From contig NZ_CP192507.1 in NCBI RefSeq assembly GCF_050613145.1, positions 3,348,001 to 3,412,000 on the forward strand: a stretch of DNA of 64,000 nt. Reading direction: 5' to 3'. Below are positions 25,660 through 33,803 of the stretch, one piece after another. The notes beneath the pieces were generated by a model. The model saw nothing but the letters and a program-made list of their open reading frames with translations, was not told the DNA's origin and ran no database searches. The DNA comes from Lysinibacillus_B sp050613145 (GTDB lineage: Bacteria; Bacillota; Bacilli; Bacillales_A; Planococcaceae). How positions within the stretch are numbered: the stretch's first letter is position 1; each line of letters begins with the position of its first letter. Position numbers and translations under genes: made by a program.

Positions 25660-26519
25660 CGATTTGCAATAAAGCTATTTTGAAAATCATCGTATTTTAC
25701 GCGTTGCTGATTATAGTACGCGGCATCATGTGACATCATCCCGACGACAAGAGTATTTAAAAACACCATGAGGGCTGGCATCATGTCAATTGTCGATAGC
25801 TCTGTTTGCTGTAACACAAACGCTTCATTTGCAATGGCATGAATGGGCGCTACATTTGTATCGGTAATGGCAATCGCATACACACCGCATTTTCTAAATT
25901 CCTCTGTAATGTGGATTGGCTCTTTATAGTAGCGATGCAATGAAATCACGATCGCAAGCGCTGTTTCATCGACTTCTTGCACTGTTCGAATGAGTGCATT
26001 CGTCTCTGTTGGCACAAGCTTGACATTCGGGCGAAGCATATTGAGCGTAAATTGAAGCCATTGTGCTGCAAAGCTTGATGCCCCTGCACCGATTAAATAA
26101 ATCGCTTTTGCTTCATGCATTTTTTTCGTCGTCTCTTGAAATTGTTCTGGATTTATTTTTTCTGCAATTCTGATAATTTGATGGCTAGTTTGCCTCATCA
26201 CCTTTTCGCAAAGCTGTTGCTCTTTAAATAGCTCTTCTTTGGATGAAACATAATTGCCTAATGTGCTGTTTGTATTGTGTTCAAATAAATACATCGTCAG
26301 TTCTTTTTGTAGTTGCGCATAGCCATTTAACCCAATGGCGTAGCAAAAGCGAATGACCGTCGTTTCACTTGTACTCGCTCGCTCTCCTACCTCCGCAGCA
26401 GAATGAACTCCAATGTATGTCGGATTATTTAATATAAAATTTGCTACTTTTTGCTGCGACTTCGATAACGAATTAAAATGTTGCTCGATTCTTTCTTTAA
26501 TCGTTCCCATTTCAGCCAA
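25650..26519 (-). CDS. RpiR-family regulator (HTH + SIS)
   Basis: 289 residues. The start is TTG at 26517-26519, 6 bases after AAGGGGTGA; an ATG three codons later is too close to be independent. Residues 1-75 are the HTH_6 DNA-binding domain (SETTVIRFCYAIGLNGY is the recognition region) and 120-250 a SIS domain with GAGASSFAAQ. SIS domains in this family bind phosphosugars, but RpiR-like proteins also control amino-acid genes. It is the first gene of the operon and overlaps the M20 gene by 10 bases, so it is likely autoregulated and controls the D-amino-acid pathway. Confidence 0.85.
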   Translation of the reverse strand: MAEMGTIKERIEQHFNSLSKSQQKVANFILNNPTYIGVHSAAEVGERASTSETTVIRFCYAIGLNGYAQLQKELTMYLFEHNTNSTLGNYVSSKEELFKEQQLCEKVMRQTSHQIIRIAEKINPEQFQETTKKMHEAKAIYLIGAGASSFAAQWLQFTLNMLRPNVKLVPTETNALIRTVQEVDETALAIVISLHRYYKEPIHITEEFRKCGVYAIAITDTNVAPIHAIANEAFVLQQTELSTIDMMPALMVFLNTLVVGMMSHDAAYYNQQRVKYDDFQNSFIANRWS

Positions 26520-26805
26520 ATGAAGTCACCCCTTTATTTTTAGCCAATATGAAGTTTACACTTCAAATTCTATTTAGTAATTTAACACGAATCAAAATGT
26601 GGTGCAATAAGTTTTCTGAAATTTCATAGTTATTTGTTTTCTCTCTTTTTTTGGAAAATTAGCATGAAAGCATTTTAAAATACAAAAAAGCATGAACGAG
26701 CTAGCAATTCAGTTCATTCATGCCTCTTCATAAAATTTTAATAATAGCCATATTAGTTGAAAGAAGTTCTAACCACACATACGAAAACCTAAGCGGTCAT
26801 ATCGC

Positions 26806-26948
26806 AGCCTCCGCGCTTCGCCACAGCCTACACAGGAGCTAAAACAGGCGTGGCCTGTTTGGATCTCCTGTTCCTACTCCTGACGCTACGCTTTCGTCGC
26901 AAAGAAAATCTTGGCTCCTGTGGCTATGACGCGCTACGGCAAAAGTGA
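26806..26948 (+). repeat. Interspersed repeat type 1, copy a
   Basis: About 143 nt from AGCCTCCGCGCTTCGCCACA to the GCGCTACGGCAAAAGTGA end. It matches 54592-54734 closely and 58485-58587 with an internal gap. It contains inverted words (GGAGCTAAAACAGGC / GCCTGTTTGGATCTCC) and so can fold. It lies in the 800-base spacer between the RpiR gene and smpB, which has no recognised gene. Confidence 0.85.
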
Positions 26949-27169
26949 CTGTTTCTTAATAATCTAAAAATCTATTTCTCGTATCTAAAAGACATCATTT
27001 TATGTAAGTAATTTTCCTAAAAGTCAATCATACTTTATGATAAAAACCTATAAAAGATGATGAAATAAGGATATACAAATATCCACTAATACATAATGCG
27101 CTACTTTTACAAATTAACAGATTGGTAGAAAAGCCACATAGACAGCAGCATTTACTTTCTCTTAGGTTC

Positions 27170-27301
27170 GCCGTTGCTTGAAGCGGAAACACGAGACTCC
27201 TGCGGGAAAAGCGAGAAAGTCGAGACCCCACAAGGAGCTTTGCGACTGAGGAGGCTCGACCTCGCCCGCGGAAAGCGAGTGTTGGAGCGGAAAACAACGG
27301 C
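27170..27301 (+). repeat. Interspersed repeat type 2 (GC-rich, structured), copy a
   Basis: About 132 nt bounded by GCCGTTG and CAACGGC, which pair. The core has GACTCCTGCGGGAAAAGCGA, then GACCCCACA, GAGGAGGCTCGACCTCGCCC and GCGGAAAGCGAG. Related copies are at 54890, 58733 and, reversed with other arms, at 45477 and 63827. It follows a type 1 repeat by about 220 bases, as in the other two places. Confidence 0.85.
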
Positions 27302-27315
27302 TACTTTAATAAAAA

Positions 27316-27783
27316 TTAATATTGATTTTTTGCTTTGAATGCTCTTTCCATTTCACGTTTTGCTTCTTTTTTACGCATGTCGTCGCGTTTGTCGTAGTCT
27401 TTTTTCCCTTTGGCCATACCGATTAATAGCTTGGCATAGCCGTCTTTAATATACATTTTCAGCGGGACAATCGTATAGCCATCACGTTTTACAGCACCGA
27501 CCAATTCACCGATTTGCTTTTTATGTAATAATAGCTTGCGGTCACGTAGTGGTTCATGGTTAAAGCGATTTCCTTGGTCGAACGGCGAAATATGCATATT
27601 GCAAATCCACGCTTCCCCATTACGAACACGTACATATGAATCCTTTAGCTGTACTTTGCTGGCACGTACAGACTTGATTTCCGTTCCTGTTAGCACCATA
27701 CCGGCTTCGATTGTTTCCTCAATAAAATAATCATGACTTGCTTTTTTATTTTGAGCTAATACTTTCCCTTGTCCTTTAGCCAT
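27316..27783 (-). CDS. smpB: SsrA-binding protein SmpB
   Basis: 155 residues, full length. It begins MAKGQGKVLAQNKKASHDYF and has the OB-fold with the GTEIKSVR motif and the basic C-terminal tail ending KAKNQY that enters the mRNA channel. It binds the tRNA-like part of tmRNA and brings it to stalled ribosomes. It follows rnr by 95 bases, the standard Bacillales order, but ssrA itself is far downstream at 15361. Confidence 0.97.
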   Translation of the reverse strand: MAKGQGKVLAQNKKASHDYFIEETIEAGMVLTGTEIKSVRASKVQLKDSYVRVRNGEAWICNMHISPFDQGNRFNHEPLRDRKLLLHKKQIGELVGAVKRDGYTIVPLKMYIKDGYAKLLIGMAKGKKDYDKRDDMRKKEAKREMERAFKAKNQY

Positions 27784-27845
27784 CTTTCACAACTCCTCAT
27801 TGCAAGATTTTCCTTGCTCATTATTCCCATTATAACGTAAAAAGT

Positions 27846-27871
27846 GGCTAGAGACACGTTCGCCCCTAGCC
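27846..27871 (-). terminator. Weak terminator after rnr
   Basis: Minus-strand stem GGCTAG / CTAGCC around a 14-nt loop, followed by ACTTTTTACG. Partial read-through into smpB is likely. Confidence 0.5.
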
Positions 27872-27878
27872 TCTCTTG

Positions 27879-30272
27879 CTACTTCTTTTTCTTCTTTTTC
27901 TTTTTCGTAATGCCTTCATAAAACTTTGGCTTGTCTTTGCCATCTTTTCGTCTACCGCGCGGATCACGGTCACCGGAAGAAGAACGTTTACCACTACGCT
28001 CTTTTTCACCGCGTCCGCCTTTACCGCCTCGTTTATCACGACGTTCTGAACGCTCTCCATCTTTCTTTTCACGGCGTCCAGCTGTAATGACTTTCGGTAC
28101 GACTTTACGTGGGCGAGTGCCGTATGATTCCACCATACCAACAATTTCAAAATCAACTGAAGATTCTTCAATGACCACATTGGCTACACGGATTTTCACT
28201 TCATCACCAATACGGAATTGACGCCCCGTACGCTCCCCAATCATGACCATCATACGGTCTTCAAAGCGGTAATAGTCATCTGTCATATTGCTGATGTGCA
28301 CTAAGCCTTCAACTGTATTTGGTAGCTCCACAAAAATACCGAAGTTGGTAATCGATGACACCATCCCAACAAACTCTTCACCGATTTTATCAGACATAAA
28401 TTGTGCCTTTTTCAATGCGTCTACATCACGTTCTGCATCTACAGCACGACGCTCACGTTCAGATGTATGGTCAGCGATTTCGTCCATGACCGAATTCCAA
28501 TGTACGACCGTCTCTTTGGATGTATCCCCATTCACTAAATATGTGCGAATTAAACGGTGTACGATTAAGTCCGGATAACGACGAATCGGCGATGTGAAGT
28601 GTGTATAATAATCTGTCGATAAACCGAAGTGACCGAGTGATTCAGGATAATACTTTGCTTGTTGTAATGAACGAAGCAACATCGTTGAAATGACTGGCTC
28701 CTCTGGTAATCCCTCAATCGATTTAATAATTTCTTGTAATGCTTTCGGATGAACAGAGTTACCTGTCCCTTTAATAACTAAGCCGAAATTTGTCACAAAC
28801 TCGAAGAAACGCTGTAGCTTCTCTGGCTTCGGATCTTCGTGAATACGATAAATAAACGGCAATTCCATCCAGTGGAAGTGCTCCGCTATCGTTTCATTCG
28901 CTGCAAGCATAAACTCTTCAATTAAACGCTCTGCCACTGTACGCTCACGAAGCACAATATCAGTTGGCCAGCCTTCTTCATTTACAAGTACTTTCGATTC
29001 TTTAAAGTCAAAGTCAATCGCACCACGGCTCATTCGCTTCGTACGTAAAATTTCTGCAAGCTCTGCCATGTCTCTAAACATTGGCACTAACTCTTTATAA
29101 CGCTCCATTAACTCTGGATGGTCATCTGAATGTTCCAAAATTTTATACACATCCGAGTATGTCATACGCTCTTTTGTTTTAATGACACTTTGGAAAATTT
29201 CATGTTTAATGACTTGCCCTGCGCCATCAATAATCATTTCACAAGAAAGTGTTAAACGATCTACTTGTGGGTTAAGTGAACAAATCCCATTGGATAGACG
29301 GTGCGGAATCATCGGAATCACACGGTCTGTTAAATAAACAGACGTCGCACGGTCATAGGCTTCTTTATCAATAACCGAGTCTTGTGTGACGTAGTAACTC
29401 ACGTCTGCAATGTGTACACCTAGCTTATATGTACCGTCTGCATTTTTCGTTACCGTAACCGCATCGTCTAAGTCTTTTGCATCTGCTCCATCAATCGTCA
29501 CGATGACCTCATTACGTAAATCGCGACGCCCGACTAAATCTTGTTCTGTAATTTCGTCCGGCACTTTCGTTGCAGCGTCCACTACTTCTGCAGGGAACTC
29601 AGGCGGAATGTCATGTTTGTAAATAATTGATAAAATATCGACACCTGGATCATTTGTATGTCCGAGTATTTTTGTCACAATCCCAGTAGCTGATTTAATA
29701 TGATCTGGCCAATTTGTCACTTCTACAACGACTTTATGTCCATCGACAGCACCAAGCGTATCTTCTTTCGCAACGAAGATATCCATGTTCATTTTTTTGT
29801 CGTCTGTTATTACAAAGCCGAAACCACGGTTTGCTTGGAATGTACCGACAAAGGATGTTTTGCCGCGCTCGACAATTTTTGTCACGGTGCCTTCACGGCG
29901 ATCACCGGATGTTTCGTTTAACACACGGATTAATACCGTATCTCCATTTAATGCACCATTAATTTCATGTGGTGGAATAAAAATATCATCCATGCCTTCT
30001 TCATCTGGTGCCACGAAGCCAAAGCCTTTCGCATGCCCGATAAATCGCCCGCGTAATAAATTCATACGCTCTGGTAAACCATATCGATTAGAACGAGAAC
30101 GCACAATCAATCCTTGCGCTTCCATTTTTACAAGTGTTTTCACTAATACTTTAAATTCTTCTGCATCTGATAACTCAAAGGCATCCTCGATTTCAGCAAC
30201 CGTCATGGGCTTATACTGTTCATCCTTCATAAATGTGAGGATGCGTTGTTGTAAATCATCTTTTTGTACCAT
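27879..30272 (-). CDS. rnr: Ribonuclease R
   Basis: 797 residues, close to the usual length. Domains in order: an N-terminal winged helix (1-65), two cold-shock domains (about 70-230), the RNB catalytic domain (250-580, with the metal-binding GADAKDLDDAV), an S1 domain (about 630-710, GMVSSITNFGIFVELP) and a very basic tail rich in Lys/Arg/Gly ending KKKKKKKK. It is a processive 3'-5' exoribonuclease able to degrade structured RNA, and it degrades non-stop mRNA together with tmRNA-SmpB, whose gene follows. The start is ATG behind GAAGGAGGGAC. Confidence 0.96.
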   Translation of the reverse strand: MVQKDDLQQRILTFMKDEQYKPMTVAEIEDAFELSDAEEFKVLVKTLVKMEAQGLIVRSRSNRYGLPERMNLLRGRFIGHAKGFGFVAPDEEGMDDIFIPPHEINGALNGDTVLIRVLNETSGDRREGTVTKIVERGKTSFVGTFQANRGFGFVITDDKKMNMDIFVAKEDTLGAVDGHKVVVEVTNWPDHIKSATGIVTKILGHTNDPGVDILSIIYKHDIPPEFPAEVVDAATKVPDEITEQDLVGRRDLRNEVIVTIDGADAKDLDDAVTVTKNADGTYKLGVHIADVSYYVTQDSVIDKEAYDRATSVYLTDRVIPMIPHRLSNGICSLNPQVDRLTLSCEMIIDGAGQVIKHEIFQSVIKTKERMTYSDVYKILEHSDDHPELMERYKELVPMFRDMAELAEILRTKRMSRGAIDFDFKESKVLVNEEGWPTDIVLRERTVAERLIEEFMLAANETIAEHFHWMELPFIYRIHEDPKPEKLQRFFEFVTNFGLVIKGTGNSVHPKALQEIIKSIEGLPEEPVISTMLLRSLQQAKYYPESLGHFGLSTDYYTHFTSPIRRYPDLIVHRLIRTYLVNGDTSKETVVHWNSVMDEIADHTSERERRAVDAERDVDALKKAQFMSDKIGEEFVGMVSSITNFGIFVELPNTVEGLVHISNMTDDYYRFEDRMMVMIGERTGRQFRIGDEVKIRVANVVIEESSVDFEIVGMVESYGTRPRKVVPKVITAGRREKKDGERSERRDKRGGKGGRGEKERSGKRSSSGDRDPRGRRKDGKDKPKFYEGITKKKKKKKK

Positions 30273-30312
30273 ACTTGTCCCTCCTTCAACGGGAATTCTA
30301 TATTGTCAACCA

Positions 30313-31059
30313 TTAGACATGCCAATCGAGCTTTTCTAAAAACTGATAAATGTCTTCATGTAGTTGATCTTTTTCTTTATCCAATGTAATGACATGACCT
30401 GATTCATCGTACCATTTTATTTGTTTTATATTAGATTGCGCTTCTTCGTATATATAATGCGCAGATTTCGGGTCAATGATGTTATCATTTGTGGCTTGCA
30501 CAACAAAAATCGGTGCATATACTAAATCGACTTCAGCTCGCACGCTTGCGACAAGTTGTTGTAAGTCAGGTAGCGAAGGCATTCCTTGCTGACGTATTGC
30601 CTCTACCTCTGCTTCAATTTCTGTTTCGGTTTTTCCTTCTGATTTTTTATACTGCTTAGCATATTGCAGTACACCTTTAAACATGATATCTAGTGCGCGC
30701 ATCTTCATCGGTGCACACATCGTAACAATGCCTTTTACTGGTTTATTGAGTCCCAATTTTAATGAAAAAACGCCACCGAGCGATAATCCTGCAACGGCAA
30801 TTTCTTCGTATCCTGCTTGCTGTAATTCATTGTAGCCATTTAGGACATCTTGCCACCACTCATCAGGGTATGACTGAATGAGCTCTTCAGGTGGTACGCC
30901 ATGTCCCTTATAATGTGGCGCTAAAGAAGTATAACCGCATTTTTCTAAAAAGCGACCAAGCATCCGGACATCCGCCGAACTCCCCGTAAATCCATGAAGC
31001 AATAACACCGCACGCGGCCCTGCCTCAAAGAAGAATGGTGTATTTTGTGCCTTTCGCAT
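30313..31059 (-). CDS. est: Carboxylesterase
   Basis: 248 residues. ATG at 31057-31059 behind GGAGGAG; the frame extends further up but without a binding site. Alpha/beta hydrolase with oxyanion loop LLLHGFTGSS, nucleophile in GLSLGG (Ser at about 95), and Asp and His in the late DNIID and SGHVITLD. It matches Est30/YvaK of Geobacillus and Bacillus, which hydrolyse short-chain esters. The position between secG and rnr is conserved in Bacillales. Confidence 0.93.
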   Translation of the reverse strand: MRKAQNTPFFFEAGPRAVLLLHGFTGSSADVRMLGRFLEKCGYTSLAPHYKGHGVPPEELIQSYPDEWWQDVLNGYNELQQAGYEEIAVAGLSLGGVFSLKLGLNKPVKGIVTMCAPMKMRALDIMFKGVLQYAKQYKKSEGKTETEIEAEVEAIRQQGMPSLPDLQQLVASVRAEVDLVYAPIFVVQATNDNIIDPKSAHYIYEEAQSNIKQIKWYDESGHVITLDKEKDQLHEDIYQFLEKLDWHV

Positions 31060-31359
31060 AACGCTCCTCCATTCTCTCATATTTACTAAATTTTATCATT
31101 ATAAACAATTCGATATAATCGTTTATATTGTATCCTTTTATAAAGATACAACTCGCCCCAAATAGAGCGAGCTGATAGTTTATGTACGATGTATACTCTT
31201 TTCCGGGAAAAGGAGCAATAGTTCTTATATATGTGCATTTTAATGTTCCCGCATAACGATTGAATTTAAAAATCAGCCTCCATATTGCACGCTTATTGTC
31301 TCCTTTGCTTGCATTTCGGCTAAAAATAAATGTCTTTGAACGGTTCACTGCAGGATTTT

Positions 31360-31464
31360 GATTGGATACGGTAGTGTTTTGCTCATGCTGGATTGTTTTG
31401 ACCGGATGCAGCTAATTTTTGCTCGGATACCTTAGCTTTTTGACCGTTCAGCTTCGCCAGTTTT
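31360..31464 (+). repeat. Degenerate ~21-nt array, TTTTG-bounded units
   Basis: Units of 21, 19, 21, 21 and 23 bases start at 31360, 31381, 31400, 31421 and 31442. Each starts with GATTGGATAC-, GCTC- or GACCGGATGC-like words and ends in a T-run. It lies in the 490-base gap between est and secG, which has no recognised gene. The period matches those at 16489 and 43959, but the words differ. Confidence 0.7.
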
Positions 31465-31498
31465 AAGATGCTTTATATAGAAGATATGAATAAAATAA

Positions 31499-31536
31499 GG
31501 GGGTGTCCGGAAAATTTTCACTTTCTGGACACCCCC
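31499..31536 (-). terminator. Terminator after secG
   Basis: Ten-base stem GGGGGTGTCC / GGACACCCCC, extended by GAAA / TTTC-type pairs. On the minus strand it is followed by TTATTTTATTC. Confidence 0.85.
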
Positions 31537-31552
31537 ATTTACTATGCGTCTA

Positions 31553-31780
31553 TTAAAATTTCGTAATAGCTAGCGTTAAAATAAAGAATAGTACGGATAA
31601 TACAATTGTCACACGGTGTAACACTAAATCCATACCGCGCGCTTTTTGTTTACCAAAAAGTTGTTCTGCTCCACCAGAGATGGCCCCCGATAAACCAGCG
31701 CTTTTACTTGATTGTAATAATACTACTGTAATTAAAGCTAAAGATACGATGATTAATAAAACAGTAATTAACGTATGCAA
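31553..31780 (-). CDS. secG: SecG preprotein translocase subunit
   Basis: 75 residues. A TTG at 31778-31780 is the best start: it gives MHTLITVLLIIVSLALI, matching the Bacillus SecG N-terminus, and AAAGAGGTGGAC lies just upstream. A GTG at 31798 would begin inside that binding site. Two membrane helices (3-22 and about 52-72) flank the conserved cytoplasmic loop LLQSSKSAGLSGAISGGAEQ. SecG assists SecYEG-SecA in protein export. Confidence 0.95.
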   Translation of the reverse strand: MHTLITVLLIIVSLALITVVLLQSSKSAGLSGAISGGAEQLFGKQKARGMDLVLHRVTIVLSVLFFILTLAITKF

Positions 31781-31883
31781 AACGTCCACCTCTTTCACTT
31801 GAAAACATTACAACAAATAACAGTATAGCAAAAAGTGAGGAAGGTGACAACTTGCATTCCTCTATTTTACGAAAACTTCCAAA

Positions 31884-32042
31884 TTAATCGTCATCATCAT
31901 TGTCCATATCGTTATCATGGTCATTGTCATCTAAAATCCCCTCATCCTCATCGCTATCGTCACTGTTATCGCTGCATGCTGTTAAACTAAATGACAATAC
32001 TAAAATAATGATTACGAGCCATGATGTCCAAAGCTTTTTCAT
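31884..32042 (-). CDS. Small Asp-rich lipoprotein
   Basis: 52 residues, ATG at 32040-32042 behind GAGGAGGAAG. A signal helix ends in the lipobox LTAC (Cys near residue 23), followed by a tail of about 30 residues that is almost all Asp, Asn, Ser and Glu. The product would be a membrane-anchored acidic peptide, perhaps binding Ca2+ or other cations. I do not recognise the family. It lies alone between secG and a CNNM-type gene. Confidence 0.75.
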   Translation of the reverse strand: MKKLWTSWLVIIILVLSFSLTACSDNSDDSDEDEGILDDNDHDNDMDNDDDD

Positions 32043-32172
32043 CGTGCTTCCTCCTCTAGTTAAGTGATTTATTTTACTCAAAACTAGTGAAAAAAACACA
32101 TGATTATTTCGAAAAATTGTTATACTGACATTCGCTCACGTCACGCTTTGCGGCTAATGCTAGTGGAATCAT

Positions 32173-33495
32173 CTAACGTGCTTCTTCGTTTGCCATTAAT
32201 TTTTTCACTTCTATATAATAAAGCTGCATGCCGTCTTTTTCATGAATGTTAAAGCGGTAGCCACTATAATCGATAAAGTCCTCTTCATCCAGCTCCATAT
32301 CATTCGTGAAATACCAGCCACCAAGCGTCTCGACATCTGGGTATTCTTCATCTAATGTCAGACTAAGCAACTGATCGATTTCATACAATAAAATTTTCGA
32401 ATCAATAATATAGTGTCCCTCTGAAAGCTTTCGAACAGGTGGCTCCTCATCTTCATCAAACTCATCCCGAATTTCACCGACAAGCTCTTCTAAAATATCT
32501 TCAACGGTTACGAGCCCACTTGTCCCACCGTATTCATCAAGTAAAATTGCCATATGGATACGCTCTTTTTGCATTCTTTGTAACAGTTTATGAACCGGCG
32601 TTGACTCCACTGTTTTAATCACAGGATTTAAAAAGTTCATCACCGCAAAGGTTTCTGCTAAAATTTGATCACTCATGCCTTGTGTTAAAAAATCTTTAAT
32701 ATTTAAAAAACCAATAATATTATCGCGGTCCCCTTCATAAATCGGGTAGCGGGTATAACGCTCTTCAGAAATTTGGGTTAATACCTCTTCAAAAGTGGCA
32801 TTCACCTCAAAGCCTACAATTTCTGTACGTGGGACCATAATTTCGCGTGCAATCTTATCATCAAACTCAAACACATTATTAACAAAATTCAGCTCATTCC
32901 CGTTGATTTCACCTGACTTATAGCTTTCTGTCAGCAGTAATCTCAGTTCCTCTTCTGTATGGGATAATTCATGTTCACTTGCTGGCTTCATACCAAATAA
33001 TCTTAATAAAACGCGCGCCGAGCCATTCAGTAACCAAATAAATGGATACATCATTTTATAGAAAACTTGAATTGGCTTTGAAAATGCTAATGTGACAGCC
33101 TCTGCTTTTTGAATAGCAATCGTTTTTGGCGCAAGCTCCCCCACGACAACGTGCAGAAATGTGGCAATCGCAAATGCGGCAGCAATTGTAAACCAATGCA
33201 CGTAATTTGTACTTAACCCGAGCCATTCAAAAAATGGATGTAACATAAACTCGAACGTCGATTCACCGACCATCCCAATCCCTAAAGCAGTTACTGTAAT
33301 CCCGAGCTGACATGCCGATAAATATTCATCTAGATGCATTGTCACACGCTTTGCTGCAAGTGCATTCCCTTGCCCTTCTGCAATGAGCTGGTCAATCCGC
33401 GATTGCCTTACCTTTACAATCGCAAATTCAGTTGCCACAAAAAAGGCAGTTAGTGCTAATAAACCTGTAAAAACCGTTAATTTCAGTATGGTCAA
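32173..33495 (-). CDS. CNNM/CorC-type membrane protein with CBS pair
   Basis: 440 residues. Domains: CNNM/DUF21 membrane domain (1-190, four hydrophobic stretches, TEFAIVKVRQSRID), two CBS domains (about 205-330, IMVPRTEIVGF and the late DEYGGTSGLVTVEDILEE), and a CorC_HlyC C-terminal domain (345-430). Members such as B. subtilis YhdP and YqhB are linked to Mg2+ efflux. The start must be the TTG at 33493-33495, because an in-frame TAA lies in the hairpin directly upstream. The Shine-Dalgarno is 30 bases away and is brought close by that hairpin (see 33502-33533). Confidence 0.88.
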   Translation of the reverse strand: MTILKLTVFTGLLALTAFFVATEFAIVKVRQSRIDQLIAEGQGNALAAKRVTMHLDEYLSACQLGITVTALGIGMVGESTFEFMLHPFFEWLGLSTNYVHWFTIAAAFAIATFLHVVVGELAPKTIAIQKAEAVTLAFSKPIQVFYKMMYPFIWLLNGSARVLLRLFGMKPASEHELSHTEEELRLLLTESYKSGEINGNELNFVNNVFEFDDKIAREIMVPRTEIVGFEVNATFEEVLTQISEERYTRYPIYEGDRDNIIGFLNIKDFLTQGMSDQILAETFAVMNFLNPVIKTVESTPVHKLLQRMQKERIHMAILLDEYGGTSGLVTVEDILEELVGEIRDEFDEDEEPPVRKLSEGHYIIDSKILLYEIDQLLSLTLDEEYPDVETLGGWYFTNDMELDEEDFIDYSGYRFNIHEKDGMQLYYIEVKKLMANEEAR

Positions 33496-33501
33496 CCAGT
33501 C

Positions 33502-33533
33502 GTCTTACTTATAAAAGTAAGACTTCACCTCCT
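33502..33533 (-). promoter_or_regulatory. Shine-Dalgarno followed by a hairpin before a TTG start
   Basis: On the minus strand AGGAGGTGA (33533-33525) is followed one base later by a perfect 9-bp hairpin, GTCTTACTT-TTAT-AAGTAAGAC (33523-33502), then 6 bases and TTG (33495). Folding the hairpin leaves about 7 bases between the binding site and the start, the normal distance. Translation may therefore depend on the hairpin being folded. Confidence 0.65.
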
Positions 33534-33759
33534 AAAATAGGATATTATATACTCTTCGTTTCACGTACTATTCACATCATTATATTTCATATTATTCAAA
33601 CAAATTGTAACATACATCCTACAAATAAAGCGATTTCATCTTATTTGTATGCAAAACTTTCAAAAAGGTTTTGACATATACCTGATACACTGCTCACCTA
33701 TACTGTAATTCGTTGCTGATGAGCAAGGCAAGCTGACGAAACCTCTTTTTAGTAAGAAG

Positions 33760-33792
33760 GAAGCCTACGATTCGCATAGTATCGTAGGCTTC
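33760..33792 (-). terminator. Hairpin after the MFS gene
   Basis: Perfect 12-bp stem GAAGCCTACGAT / ATCGTAGGCTTC with a 9-nt loop, 12 bases beyond the MFS stop. The T-run on the minus strand is weak (CTTCCTTCTT). Confidence 0.7.
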
Positions 33793-33803
33793 TCTTGACT
33801 ATT

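Noticed and set aside
27931..30339. Long open frames on the plus strand opposite rnr, and similar ones opposite the MFS, gpmI and M20 genes
   Set aside because: They mirror the codon pattern of the true genes on the other strand, lack start signals and encode low-complexity Ser/Thr-rich products.
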